Position numbers and translations under genes: made by a program. Below, in pieces: positions 15,041-23,104 of a stretch of DNA of 31,286 nucleotides (its first letter is position 1; the number at the start of each line of letters is the position of its first letter). The stretch comes from CAYPXJ01 sp964414595 (lineage in GTDB: Bacteria; Pseudomonadota; Alphaproteobacteria; Rickettsiales; CAIJLX01). The stretch is from positions 1 through 31,286 of the forward strand of contig CAYPXJ010000017.1 of NCBI GenBank assembly GCA_964414595.1, read 5' to 3'. The notes under the pieces were generated by a model. It was not told the origin of the DNA, ran no database searches, and saw only the letters and a list, made by a program, of their open reading frames with translations.

Positions 15041-15301
15041 ATGATCCGCATTTTGATGGAGTTCTGGTGGCTGATTCTGGCGCTGACGATTTTCGGCGTG
15101 TGGTGGGGGTTCTGGGGCCGCAAGATGCAAAAAGATGTGGCGTCCCGTGTGTGGTTTTGGGTGGTGGTAGGGTCGCTGGCGACGGTGATTATCACGCTGC
15201 TCAGCTTGGGGATTTTTCAGCACGGTAATCCGAGCGGGCATTATACGCCCGCGATTGTAAAAGACGGTAAAATTGTGCCCGGCCATGTGGATAGTGAATG
15301 A
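15041..15301 (+). CDS. Small membrane protein, DUF6111-like
   Basis: The 86-residue product has two membrane segments at about residues 6-24 (MEFWWLILALTIFGVWWGFW region) and 36-58 (VWFWVVVGSLATVIITLLSL region). A short C-terminal tail contains GHYTPAIVKDGKIVPGHVD. Alphaproteobacteria often carry a small two-helix protein, annotated DUF6111, directly before the CCA-adding enzyme. The size, topology and tail here fit, but the family name is from memory and context. The start ATG at 15041 precedes the hydrophobic part by a few residues; an ATG at 15056 is an alternative. The stop overlaps the next start by 4 nt (ATGA), so the two genes are co-translated. Function unknown. Confidence 0.75.
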   Translation: MIRILMEFWWLILALTIFGVWWGFWGRKMQKDVASRVWFWVVVGSLATVIITLLSLGIFQHGNPSGHYTPAIVKDGKIVPGHVDSE

Positions 15302-16518
15302 CGCGCACGCTCAAACTGCCCGCCTGGATGGATTCGCCCGAGCTTAAGAAATTATTCGCGGCGCTTACCAAAAATGGCGGTCAGGCGCGGCTTGTTGGTG
15401 GGTGCGTGCGCGATATGATTTTGAACCGACAGACGCAGGATCTCGATATTGCGACGACGTTACTGCCGGAAGACATTATCGCGCATTTGAAAGACGCGAA
15501 CATAAAATCGGTGCCGACGGGCATTAAGCACGGCACGGTGACGGCCGTGGTGAACGGCGTGGCATTTGAAGTAACTACGCTGCGGCGCGATGTGGCGACT
15601 GATGGCCGTCACGCGACGGTGGAATATACGGATAATTGGGAAGAGGACGCGGCGCGGCGCGATTTTACGCTGAATGCGATGTCGCTCGATCGCGCGGGAA
15701 AACTTTATGATTATTTTGGCGGCTACGCGGACGCGCTGAAAGGGCATGTGCGTTTTGTTGGCGATGCGGCGGCGCGAATTGAAGAAGATTTTTTGCGCAT
15801 TTTGCGGCTGTTTCGTTTTTACGCGCAGGTAGGCAAGGGGCCGGTGGATAAGGCGGCGCTTTCGGCTTGCACGAAACTCGCGAAAGGCATGACGCGGCTT
15901 TCCAAAGAGCGCATCACGCAGGAGATGATGAAATTATTGGCGGCGAAAAATCCGCTGAAAAGTTTAGAGGCGATGACAGAGGCGGGTGTGCTTGCGGTGA
16001 TTTTCGGCGTGAAGCGCTATACGCTGCCGCGCGCGACGCTGGTGACGCTGCTGCATCTGGAAAAAAATCTGGCGCCGTCGCCGTTACGGCGATTGCTGGT
16101 ATTGTTGCAAGCGCTGCCGAAAAATACACGTATGCAGATCGCGCGCGCGCATTTTCGTTTGTCCAACCGCGATCAGGATTATCTGGAAAAATTGCACGCG
16201 CTGATGGCGGAGTGCGGCGCGGTGCTGAAGGAAAAAAATCTGAAGGAATTGATTCGCTGTTATTCGGCGGAAGCGGTGCGCGACGCGATGATTGTGTGTT
16301 TGGCGGAGAAGGGCAAACGCGTGTTTCCGGTGAAGGCGCGGACGGTAATCGCGCGCTGGAAGCCGCCGGTTTTCCCCCTGCGCGGCGAGGATTTGATTCG
16401 CGCGGGGATGAAGCAGGGCAAGGGCATTGGCGAGGCGCTGAAGAAGGCGGAAAAACGCTGGGTGGATTCGGGGTATGTATTAGGGAAAAAAGATTTATTG
16501 GCGGGAATAAAACGCTAA
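15298..16518 (+). CDS. CCA-adding tRNA nucleotidyltransferase / poly(A) polymerase family
   Basis: This is a class II nucleotidyltransferase that builds or repairs the 3' CCA end of tRNAs. The 406-residue product has the nucleotide-binding motif VGGCVRD at residues 33-39, the metal-binding DLD at 48-50, and RRDFTLNAM near residue 118 (motif B). EEDFLRILRLFRF near residue 162 starts the RNA-binding helical body. The C-terminal part is basic. Family members cannot be separated into CCA-adding and poly(A) enzymes by eye; CCA addition is favoured in alphaproteobacteria, where this gene is usually the only copy. It follows the DUF6111-like gene with a 4-nt overlap. Its end overlaps the convergent xseB end by 4 nt. 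Confidence 0.93.
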   Translation: MTRTLKLPAWMDSPELKKLFAALTKNGGQARLVGGCVRDMILNRQTQDLDIATTLLPEDIIAHLKDANIKSVPTGIKHGTVTAVVNGVAFEVTTLRRDVATDGRHATVEYTDNWEEDAARRDFTLNAMSLDRAGKLYDYFGGYADALKGHVRFVGDAAARIEEDFLRILRLFRFYAQVGKGPVDKAALSACTKLAKGMTRLSKERITQEMMKLLAAKNPLKSLEAMTEAGVLAVIFGVKRYTLPRATLVTLLHLEKNLAPSPLRRLLVLLQALPKNTRMQIARAHFRLSNRDQDYLEKLHALMAECGAVLKEKNLKELIRCYSAEAVRDAMIVCLAEKGKRVFPVKARTVIARWKPPVFPLRGEDLIRAGMKQGKGIGEALKKAEKRWVDSGYVLGKKDLLAGIKR

Positions 16519-16757
16519 GCGTCTTTCACCGGCTCGAGCGAAAGCCCTTTATCGCTCTCGATAATTTTTTCTACTTTTAATTTTGCTTCGGCGAGTTTTG
16601 TTTCGCAATGTTTCTTGAGCGCGACGCCTTGCGCGTAATCGGTGAGCGAGGTTTCGAGGTCGGTGGTGCCGGTTTCCAATTTTTTTACAATCGATTCGAG
16701 CTGCGCGAGCGCCTGCTCGAAGCTCGTGTTTTCTGGAATTTTATTTTCTTTGGCCAT
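16515..16757 (-). CDS. xseB: Exodeoxyribonuclease VII small subunit
   Basis: XseB associates with XseA to form exonuclease VII, which degrades single-stranded DNA to oligonucleotides. The 80-residue product has the expected size and the helical-hairpin signature: FEQALAQLESIVKKLETG at about residues 13-30, DLETSLTDYAQGVAL at about 33-47, then a Lys-rich second helix. It starts 5 nt after the secA stop, so both genes likely share a transcript. XseA is not in the window. The 3' end overlaps the CCA-enzyme gene by 4 nt tail to tail, leaving no room for a terminator between them. Confidence 0.95.
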   Translation of the reverse strand: MAKENKIPENTSFEQALAQLESIVKKLETGTTDLETSLTDYAQGVALKKHCETKLAEAKLKVEKIIESDKGLSLEPVKDA

Positions 16758-16762
16758 GGCAA

Positions 16763-19465
16763 TTAGCTCAGTTGACCGTGGCAGTGTTTATATTTTTTGC
16801 CGGAATTGCAAGGGCAAAGCTCGTTGCGGCTGACCTTGCCCCAGGTGGAGGGGTCGCGCGGATCGCGTTTTGCGGCGCTGACATTGCGCACGGTGCCTTG
16901 TTTTTCCGGTGCGGCTTCGGCGGCGAGCGCCGGGTCGACGCGCGTTTCCTGCATTTTGCGGCGTTTCGGCGCGAGCGCTTCGACTTCATCGAGATCCACA
17001 CCTTCGCGAATTTCAAAATGCGCGGCGCGCTGCGTGACCATTTCGCGTAGGCTGGAGAGCATGCCATCAAACATTGCAAACGCCTCGCGCTTATATTCGT
17101 TGAGCGGATCTTTTTGCGCATAGGCGCGCAGATTGATGCCCTGGCGGAGATTATCGAGTGCGTGCAAATGATCTTTCCAAAGCTGATCAAGCGTGATGAG
17201 TAGAATGCGTTTTTCTACATCGCGCACGGTTTCGGCGCCGTAGGTTTCTTCCTTGGCGGCGATGTGGTTTTCCACCGCATCGGAAAGCCGCGCGAAAATT
17301 TCTTCGCCAGCGATGCCTTCTTCTTTCGCCCATACTTCAATCGGCGGCGTGATGCCGAAAATACGGTGGATTTCCTTGCTGAGCCGATCGACTTCCCAGG
17401 CATCGGCATAGGCATTCGGCGGAATCGCGCTGGTGACGATTTCATTGAGCAGATCCTGCCGCATTTCTTTCACCATCGCGGCAACGTCGTCCGCCTGCAT
17501 GAGTTGCTTGCGCTGTTCGTATACGACTTTGCGCTGATCGTTCATGACGTCATCAAAACGCAGCACGGATTTGCGCGATTCGAAATTGCGCTGCTCAACG
17601 CGCTGCTGCGCTTTTTCCAGCGCGCGGCTAATCCAGGGATGCGTGATCGCTTCACCTTCCTGCAGGCCGAGGCGCTGGAGGAAACCTTGAATTTTTTCCG
17701 AGCCGAAAATGCGCATGAGATCGTCTTCAAGCGAGAGGAAAAATTTGGAAAGACCGGGGTCGCCCTGGCGCCCGGAGCGGCCGCGCAACTGGTTATCGAT
17801 GCGGCGGCTTTCGTGGCGCTCGGTGCCGATAACGCAGAGGCCGCCGGCTTCCAGCACGGTTTGTTTATCGCGCGCGACGTGCGCTTTGATTTCCTCGAAA
17901 GTGATTTTTTTCTCGGCGGCCTGAGCATCCTCAAAAAGCATTTGTGGATTGCCGCCGAGCATGATGTCTGTACCGCGGCCGGCCATGTTGGTGGCGATCG
18001 TCACCGCGCCGGGCTGACCGGCCTGGGCGATAATGTGCGCTTCCTGCTCGTGGTAGCGCGCGTTTAACACGTTATGTTTGATTTTTTCTTTTTTCAGCAA
18101 ATCGGCAAGATGTTCGGATTTTTCGATGCTCACCGTGCCGACGAGTACCGGCTGTTTACGCGCATTACATTCTTTGATGAGTTTGATAATGGCCTGATTT
18201 TTTTCCTTCAAGCTGCGGTAAATCGCGTCGTCTTCATCTTTGCGCGTTACTGCCACATGGGTCGGGATTTCGATGACTTCGAGTTTGTAGATTTCCGAAA
18301 ATTCGGGCGCTTCGGTCATCGCTGTGCCGGTCATACCCGCGAGTTTCGGGTAGAGGCGGAAATAATTTTGGAAGGTGATCGAGGCGAGCGTTTGGTTTTC
18401 GTTTTGAATGCGGACTTTTTCCTTCGCTTCGAGCGCCTGGTGCAGGCCTTCGGAATAGCGGCGGCCTTCCATCATGCGGCCGGTGAATTCGTCGATGATG
18501 ATGACTTTTCCATCCTTGACGATGTAATCAACATCGCGCGTGAACAGCGCGTGCGCGCGCAGTGCCTGCTGCAGATGGTGAACGATATGGACGTTTTCGA
18601 TATCGTAAAGATCGCTGCCTTCGGGGATGACTTTATCCTTCTTGAGTAGCTCTTCGATATGCTTCGTACCGTCTTCCGAAAAATGCACCGTTTTGGCTTT
18701 TTCGTCTTTTTCGTAATCGGTTTTGGCCAGGCGCGGGATATATTTATCCATCAGCATATAAAGCTCGGAGCGATCTTCGGTAGGGCCGGAAATGATGAGC
18801 GGTGTACGCGCTTCGTCGATGAGGATGCTATCGACCTCGTCCACGATGGCGTAATTGAATGGGCGCTGCACCATTTCCTCGCGCGAGAATTTCATGTTGT
18901 CGCGCAGGTAATCGAAGCCGAATTCGTTGTTCGTGCCGTAGGTGATGTCGCAGGCGTAGGCGGCTTTGCGCTCGCTATCGGTGAGGCCGTGGGTAATGCA
19001 GCCAACGGAAAGGCCGAGGAATTGGTAGATTTTGCCCATCCAGTCCGAATCGCGGTGGGCGAGATAATCATTCACCGTGACAACATGCACACCTTTGCCG
19101 GAAAGCGCGTTTAAGTAAACGGGCAGGGTGGCGACGAGCGTTTTACCTTCGCCGGTTTTCATTTCGGAAATCATGCCGCGATGAAGCACCACGCCGCCAA
19201 TCAGCTGCACATCGAAATGGCGCATGCCGAGCGTGCGCTTGGCTGCCTCGCGCACGGTGGCGAAGGCTTCCGGCAGGATATCGTCCAGCGATTTGCCTTG
19301 CTGGATTTCGCCTTTGAATTTCAGGGTGCGCTGACGTAGGTCTTCGTCGCTTAAGCTTTCGAAACTGGGCTCGAGCGCGTTGATTTTATCTACCAGCGGA
19401 TGAATGCCTTTTATCAGGCGATCATTGGCGGAACCGAATATTTTCTTTGCTATAGAAGCAATCAT
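16763..19465 (-). CDS. secA: Preprotein translocase ATPase SecA
   Basis: SecA is the motor that drives preproteins through SecYEG. The 900-residue product is full length. Nucleotide-binding domain 1 contains the Walker A motif MKTGEGKT at about residue 102, VNDYLAHRDSDWM near 130 and the DEAD-like IVDEVDSILIDEART segment near 207. The preprotein-crosslinking region is followed by NBD2 with MAGRGTDIMLGGNPQ near residue 490 and the arginine-finger region RIDNQLRGRSGRQGDPG. The C-terminal linker ends in the zinc-binding SEC-C motif CPCNSGKKYKHC, which contacts SecB; secB is present at 1736-2218. The ATG at 19465 follows a weak AAGG site. It is divergent from tRNA-Ile and upstream of xseB. Confidence 0.99.
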   Translation of the reverse strand: MIASIAKKIFGSANDRLIKGIHPLVDKINALEPSFESLSDEDLRQRTLKFKGEIQQGKSLDDILPEAFATVREAAKRTLGMRHFDVQLIGGVVLHRGMISEMKTGEGKTLVATLPVYLNALSGKGVHVVTVNDYLAHRDSDWMGKIYQFLGLSVGCITHGLTDSERKAAYACDITYGTNNEFGFDYLRDNMKFSREEMVQRPFNYAIVDEVDSILIDEARTPLIISGPTEDRSELYMLMDKYIPRLAKTDYEKDEKAKTVHFSEDGTKHIEELLKKDKVIPEGSDLYDIENVHIVHHLQQALRAHALFTRDVDYIVKDGKVIIIDEFTGRMMEGRRYSEGLHQALEAKEKVRIQNENQTLASITFQNYFRLYPKLAGMTGTAMTEAPEFSEIYKLEVIEIPTHVAVTRKDEDDAIYRSLKEKNQAIIKLIKECNARKQPVLVGTVSIEKSEHLADLLKKEKIKHNVLNARYHEQEAHIIAQAGQPGAVTIATNMAGRGTDIMLGGNPQMLFEDAQAAEKKITFEEIKAHVARDKQTVLEAGGLCVIGTERHESRRIDNQLRGRSGRQGDPGLSKFFLSLEDDLMRIFGSEKIQGFLQRLGLQEGEAITHPWISRALEKAQQRVEQRNFESRKSVLRFDDVMNDQRKVVYEQRKQLMQADDVAAMVKEMRQDLLNEIVTSAIPPNAYADAWEVDRLSKEIHRIFGITPPIEVWAKEEGIAGEEIFARLSDAVENHIAAKEETYGAETVRDVEKRILLITLDQLWKDHLHALDNLRQGINLRAYAQKDPLNEYKREAFAMFDGMLSSLREMVTQRAAHFEIREGVDLDEVEALAPKRRKMQETRVDPALAAEAAPEKQGTVRNVSAAKRDPRDPSTWGKVSRNELCPCNSGKKYKHCHGQLS

Positions 19466-19546
19466 GGCGGGTATATGTAATCCTTACCTGTAGAGAAATA
19501 AAGGGGTATTCAGGATTATTTTTGCCAATACCGCGCCGCTTTTGCT

Positions 19547-19575
19547 TTGACATTCGCGGGGTTAGTTTTTATAAG
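19547..19575 (+). promoter_or_regulatory. Sigma-70-type promoter of tRNA-Ile
   Basis: TTGACA (19547-19552) is a perfect -35 box. It is separated by 17 nt from TATAAG (19570-19575). The tRNA begins 32 nt after the -10 box, leaving a short 5' leader for RNase P. Confidence 0.8.
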
Positions 19576-19606
19576 CGTCGGTCTCTTGGGATTATCCCCA
19601 TGGAAT

Positions 19607-19683
19607 AGGCCGATAGCTCAGTTGGTTAGAGCGCTGCCCTGATAAGGCAGAGGTCGGCGGTTCAAATCCGCCTCGGCCTACCA
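19607..19683 (+). tRNA. tRNA-Ile (anticodon GAT)
   Basis: The 77-nt cloverleaf has acceptor arm AGGCCGA pairing perfectly with TCGGCCT and a D arm containing TAGCTCAGTTGGTTAGAGC. The anticodon stem CTGCC/GGCAG encloses a loop with GAT, and the T arm contains GGTTCAAATCC. CCA is encoded. A run of six T follows at 19685-19690 and may end the transcript. It is a single gene, not part of a ribosomal RNA spacer. Confidence 0.98.
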
Positions 19684-19700
19684 TTTTTTCCGCTTATTTC

Positions 19701-20771
19701 TTAAGCACCGGGACCGCGGCGGTTATCACGCCCTTGGGGCGGTAATGTTTTTTTGAAGGTGTCGAATTCCTGCTGCACATAATTGCTCCAGGATTGCCCA
19801 TCTTTTTCTGGTATTTCTAAATAGCGCCGCGTGGCGGCTTTGCAGATTTTTTGTAAGTCGTCGGGATAAGCGCCGTCGAGCAGCGCGCGAATAATGGTGG
19901 TGTATTTGCCGCCCGCGGTTTTTACCAGCCGAGCAATATCCTTATCGGAAAATACGCCCGCGATTTTTCCTTCTTCAAGACCTAGTGCTTGCTGGTAGGT
20001 TTCCTGCTTGCCATGCCAGCTATATTGCATGGTGGGTTTGCGATTTAACAAGCGCTCACCCAGACGGCCCGCAATGATGTAGTCTTTGTCACCATTCATG
20101 AGTTTGATTTCGTCGGTATCGTTGCTGGCCGATTTTTTCTTCTTAAAAGTTTCACGCAAGGATTCGCGATACCAGCCGAGATAGGTTCTATCGCCCGCGC
20201 CAATTTCTTCCTGCTTATCTAGGGGAATCACCGCGCCTGAATCGAGGATGACAGGTGTGCCGTCGGGAAGCAGGCCGATATTTTCCAGCTTTGCATCCCA
20301 AAAAAGAAAGCCGCGCTGTGCGCAGATCGCAATCAGTTCTTTTAAATGATCAGTGGTGACGTGTTGCGTAGATATTTTCGGCAATATTTCGATTAAATAA
20401 TCGTCGGTATCGATGTTTACGTGCGCTTTTAAGAAAAGAGGTGGATCAAAATCTTTAAGCAGAGGCTGGTATTTTATTTCTGATTTTTTGGTTATACGCA
20501 GCGTTTGGTCGTGAATAAAATCGACCACCAGCGAAATGCCGCTTTTATAAGCGTGCATTGGCAAATAACGCAGGCCTTCTTTTTCTAACATGCGGCCTAT
20601 CTCTTCGCGCGTGTCATCATTATCAATTAACGCGTCGGCCGTGACATTGCGCGTGCCTTCCAGATTGTGATGCCAAGCCGGATCCCACGCGACATCGCGC
20701 GGTTCTGGCGTATAGGGCTTATAAGATCCGATTTTTAAAAATCGCTTTAGCGTTTCAAATAATGAAGCCAT
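19701..20771 (-). CDS. Kinase-like protein of unknown role
   Basis: Not assigned to a named family. The 356-residue product has no signal peptide or membrane segment. Residues 155-182 resemble a protein-kinase catalytic core: FLFWDAKLENIG gives Asp159, Lys161 and Asn164 in the D-x-K-x-x-N arrangement of the catalytic loop. ILDSG (Asp177-Ser178-Gly179) then stands where kinases have DFG. Upstream, FLKAHVNI around Lys115 and YLIEILPKI near 125-133 could be the N-lobe lysine strand and hinge. No glycine-rich loop is obvious. The N-terminus resembles nothing I know; the C-terminus is Arg/Gly rich. It has its own CtrA-type promoter (20790-20821), giving a very short leader. An atypical kinase or secreted effector kinase is possible. 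Phosphotransfer to a small molecule is also possible. Confidence 0.8.
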   Translation of the reverse strand: MASLFETLKRFLKIGSYKPYTPEPRDVAWDPAWHHNLEGTRNVTADALIDNDDTREEIGRMLEKEGLRYLPMHAYKSGISLVVDFIHDQTLRITKKSEIKYQPLLKDFDPPLFLKAHVNIDTDDYLIEILPKISTQHVTTDHLKELIAICAQRGFLFWDAKLENIGLLPDGTPVILDSGAVIPLDKQEEIGAGDRTYLGWYRESLRETFKKKKSASNDTDEIKLMNGDKDYIIAGRLGERLLNRKPTMQYSWHGKQETYQQALGLEEGKIAGVFSDKDIARLVKTAGGKYTTIIRALLDGAYPDDLQKICKAATRRYLEIPEKDGQSWSNYVQQEFDTFKKTLPPQGRDNRRGPGA

Positions 20772-20789
20772 GAGGCAGCCTTTTTATTT

Positions 20790-20821
20790 ATTTTACGCTA
20801 TGTGCGTTAATAAACTATTAA
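20790..20821 (-). promoter_or_regulatory. CtrA-type promoter of the kinase-like gene
   Basis: On the minus strand TTAATAGTTTATTAA (20821-20807) is a perfect TTAA-N7-TTAA CtrA box, followed after 11 nt by TAAAAT (20795-20790), a good -10 box. The spacing is identical to that at the unknown gene 4682 and at virB3. The predicted start lies about a dozen nt before the ATG at 20771. Confidence 0.65.
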
Positions 20822-20839
20822 GCGCTAACTAGTTGTTAC

Positions 20840-22570
20840 TTAGGAACTTTTTGTGCTTAGGCGCGTTGTCGAGGGCACGATTTCCTTAAGCGCCTGATAA
20901 TCATCAAGGCGGAATTTCCTCATAATACGATCGGTTTCATGGCTGGGAATGCCCAACTTACCCAGCGCGCTGGTAGCAAGTTGCAGGCTGCTCTCAAAGG
21001 CCTCGCCAATGGCCAGCATTGCGCCGGATTTTTCGAGATCTTTAATATGCTCCGTATCCCATGCGCGGGCGATAATGGGAAGATCGGGGCGCACTTCGTG
21101 CAGCATTTTAACGCAGAGTTTCGCCTGGCGCTTATCGCGGATGGTGACGATAGCGGCGCGGGCGCGCTCCACACCCAGCGCCCGTAGAATATCGATATTA
21201 TCCGCATCGCCATAATAGACGCAGTAGCCCTGCTTTTTCGCGGTTTTGACGTTTTTCGGGTCGGTATCGACGGCGATATAGGGGATTTTTTCTTCATCCA
21301 AGACTTTCGCCACAACGCTGCCGACGCGCCCAAGGCCCGCAACAATGACGTTATCCCGCAGGTCCTGCGCGTCGTCCTTGGTGGGGCGTGCGTGACGTAT
21401 GTTACGCGAGGCAAACCACCACTCCAGGCGGCTGCCAAGCGAAGCGAGCAGCGGCGTAACCGCCATGGTGGTGACCACACTCACTAAAAGAATTTGCGCG
21501 ATATTGGTGGGTAAGAGATTTTCATCCGCCGCAAGACCAAATAAAACAAAGGCGAATTCGCCACCCTGCGCCAGCAGCAGACCGGTGTGTAGCGCGGCAC
21601 CCAGATGCAAACGGAAGATCAGGCAGATCGCGATGACGATAGCCGCCTTGGCAAGCAGCAAGCTTGCGCTGATGCCAAGAATTAGCGGAAATTGCTGCGT
21701 CAGCACTTCCAGATTGATGAGCATCCCTTTGCTCATGAAGAAAAAGCCGATAAGCAGCGATTTGAAAGGCATGATGTCGGCTTCTACCTGCAGGCGGAAT
21801 TCGGTTTCCGCAATCATCAGGCCGGCAAGAAACGCGCCGAGCGCGAGTGAAAGCCCGGCTTTTTCGGTGCCGTACGCCGCGGCGAGCACCACGAGCAGTG
21901 TGGTGGCGACAAATAATTCTTCACTTCTCAGCGAACCAATCGCGCGGTAAAGCGGCCGCAAAAATATCCACCCAATCGCAAGCATAATCACCAAAACCAC
22001 GATCGCGCGGCCAAGCGCTTCAACCATCGTGAGGAAGATTTTTTGCGTGTCACCGCTATCACCGAGCAGCGGAACGAGTACCAACATGAAAACGACAATC
22101 ATATCCTGAAAAATGAGCACGGCGAGCGAAAGGCGGCCGGGAAGCGTGGCTTCCTCACCGCGTTCGGCGAGAACTTTAAGCACGACGGCAGTGGAAGATA
22201 GGGCCAGACCGCCGCCAATAATGATGCACGCCTCGGTGGAAAGGCCAAATAATCCCGCCGCCAAACCAATAACGAGTGAGGTTATGAGCACCTGGAGGGT
22301 GCCGAAGCCGAAAACAAAACGCCGCATGGTGCGCAGGCGTTCAAATGTTAGCTCCAAGCCAATGTAAAATAATAAAAATACTACGCCGATTTCAGCGATA
22401 AAGGAGGTGGTTTTGGTATATTCGGTGAGCTGAAATCCATGCGGGCCGATGGCGATGCCGGCAACGAGATAGCCGAGCACCGGGCTTAAGTTCAGGCGTT
22501 TGAATACCGAAACGATCACCACCGCGGCGATGAAGAGGAATAAAATTTGTTCGAGCGTCGAGGAAAACAT
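20840..22570 (-). CDS. Kef-type K+/H+ antiporter (CPA2) with TrkA-N domain
   Basis: This is an inner-membrane monovalent cation:proton antiporter, probably glutathione-gated potassium efflux like KefB/KefC. The 576-residue product has about a dozen membrane segments in residues 1-380. It carries the CPA2 motifs SPVLGYLVAGIAIGPHG near residue 28, GLELTFERL near 72 and GGGLALSSTAVVLKVL near 120, and the ion-site region LIFQDMIVV near 152. A cytosolic RCK/TrkA-N domain follows from about residue 400, with the NAD-binding GLGRVGS motif, an Asp ending strand 2 (AVDTDPKNV), and a regulatory extension. Regulatory subunits KefF or KefG are not adjacent. The ATG at 22570 fits the family. It is divergent from tatA. 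Confidence 0.93.
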   Translation of the reverse strand: MFSSTLEQILFLFIAAVVIVSVFKRLNLSPVLGYLVAGIAIGPHGFQLTEYTKTTSFIAEIGVVFLLFYIGLELTFERLRTMRRFVFGFGTLQVLITSLVIGLAAGLFGLSTEACIIIGGGLALSSTAVVLKVLAERGEEATLPGRLSLAVLIFQDMIVVFMLVLVPLLGDSGDTQKIFLTMVEALGRAIVVLVIMLAIGWIFLRPLYRAIGSLRSEELFVATTLLVVLAAAYGTEKAGLSLALGAFLAGLMIAETEFRLQVEADIMPFKSLLIGFFFMSKGMLINLEVLTQQFPLILGISASLLLAKAAIVIAICLIFRLHLGAALHTGLLLAQGGEFAFVLFGLAADENLLPTNIAQILLVSVVTTMAVTPLLASLGSRLEWWFASRNIRHARPTKDDAQDLRDNVIVAGLGRVGSVVAKVLDEEKIPYIAVDTDPKNVKTAKKQGYCVYYGDADNIDILRALGVERARAAIVTIRDKRQAKLCVKMLHEVRPDLPIIARAWDTEHIKDLEKSGAMLAIGEAFESSLQLATSALGKLGIPSHETDRIMRKFRLDDYQALKEIVPSTTRLSTKSS

Positions 22571-22639
22571 GGCGTTGCCTTATGAAAAGTACTATACCAT
22601 TTCCTGGCAAAAGAAGTGCGCGTTTTTTAAGGAGGCGTT

Positions 22640-22813
22640 ATGTCGATTGGTTTTGGTGAAATTGTTTTGATTCTGGTGATTGTGCTGATTCTTTTCGGCG
22701 CAGGAAAACTCCCCAAAGTCATGGGCGATATGGGCAAAGGCTTGCGCAGCTTCCGCGACGGCATGAAAGACGATGAGAAAAACGCGCAGGAAAAACCTGC
22801 CGCGAAAGAATAA
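22640..22813 (+). CDS. tatA: Twin-arginine translocase subunit TatA
   Basis: TatA oligomerises to form the passage for folded proteins across the inner membrane. The 57-residue product has an N-terminal membrane helix (residues 5-20, IGFGEIVLILVIVLIL) and the conserved FGAGKLP hinge at 19-25. An amphipathic helix (GDMGKGLRSFRDGM) and a charged tail follow. The ATG at 22640 follows AAGGAGG by 4 nt. It is first in the tatA-tatB-tatC-serS cluster; its stop overlaps the tatB start (TAATG). Confidence 0.95.
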   Translation: MSIGFGEIVLILVIVLILFGAGKLPKVMGDMGKGLRSFRDGMKDDEKNAQEKPAAKE

Positions 22814-23103
22814 TGTTCGGGCTTAGTTTAAGCGAAATCGGCATTATTTTGGTGGTCGCGCTTTTGGTGATTCGGCCAAAAGATATTCCAGAAATCGCGC
22901 AGTTTATAAAAAAGGGCATGAAGAGTTTTCGCGCCGCGACGCGTGAATTTCGCACCACCTGGAACGAGGTGAAAAAAGAACTCGACCTGGATGATATTGA
23001 AGAAATTCGTAAAGAAACGCGCGTGATTGTGAACGAAGCGGGTGAGCATTTTGAAGCCTACGACGTGAGCGCAATTACACCGTATATTAAAAAGAAACCC
23101 TGA
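22813..23103 (+). CDS. tatB: Twin-arginine translocase subunit TatB
   Basis: TatB forms the substrate-recognition complex with TatC. The 96-residue product has one N-terminal membrane helix (FGLSLSEIGIILVVALLVI) and the RPKDIPE hinge in place of the TatA FGxxKLP motif, which identifies TatB. A longer amphipathic and charged helical region follows (FRAATREFRTTWNEVKKEL). The start overlaps the tatA stop by one nucleotide, and tatC begins 1 nt after its stop. The C-terminal tail is shorter than in E. coli TatB, as is common in alphaproteobacteria. Confidence 0.94.
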   Translation: MFGLSLSEIGIILVVALLVIRPKDIPEIAQFIKKGMKSFRAATREFRTTWNEVKKELDLDDIEEIRKETRVIVNEAGEHFEAYDVSAITPYIKKKP

Positions 23104-23104
23104 T

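Noticed and set aside
17264..18649. Plus-strand open frames of 267 and 191 codons
   Set aside because: These are shadows of secA, whose motifs run continuously on the minus strand.
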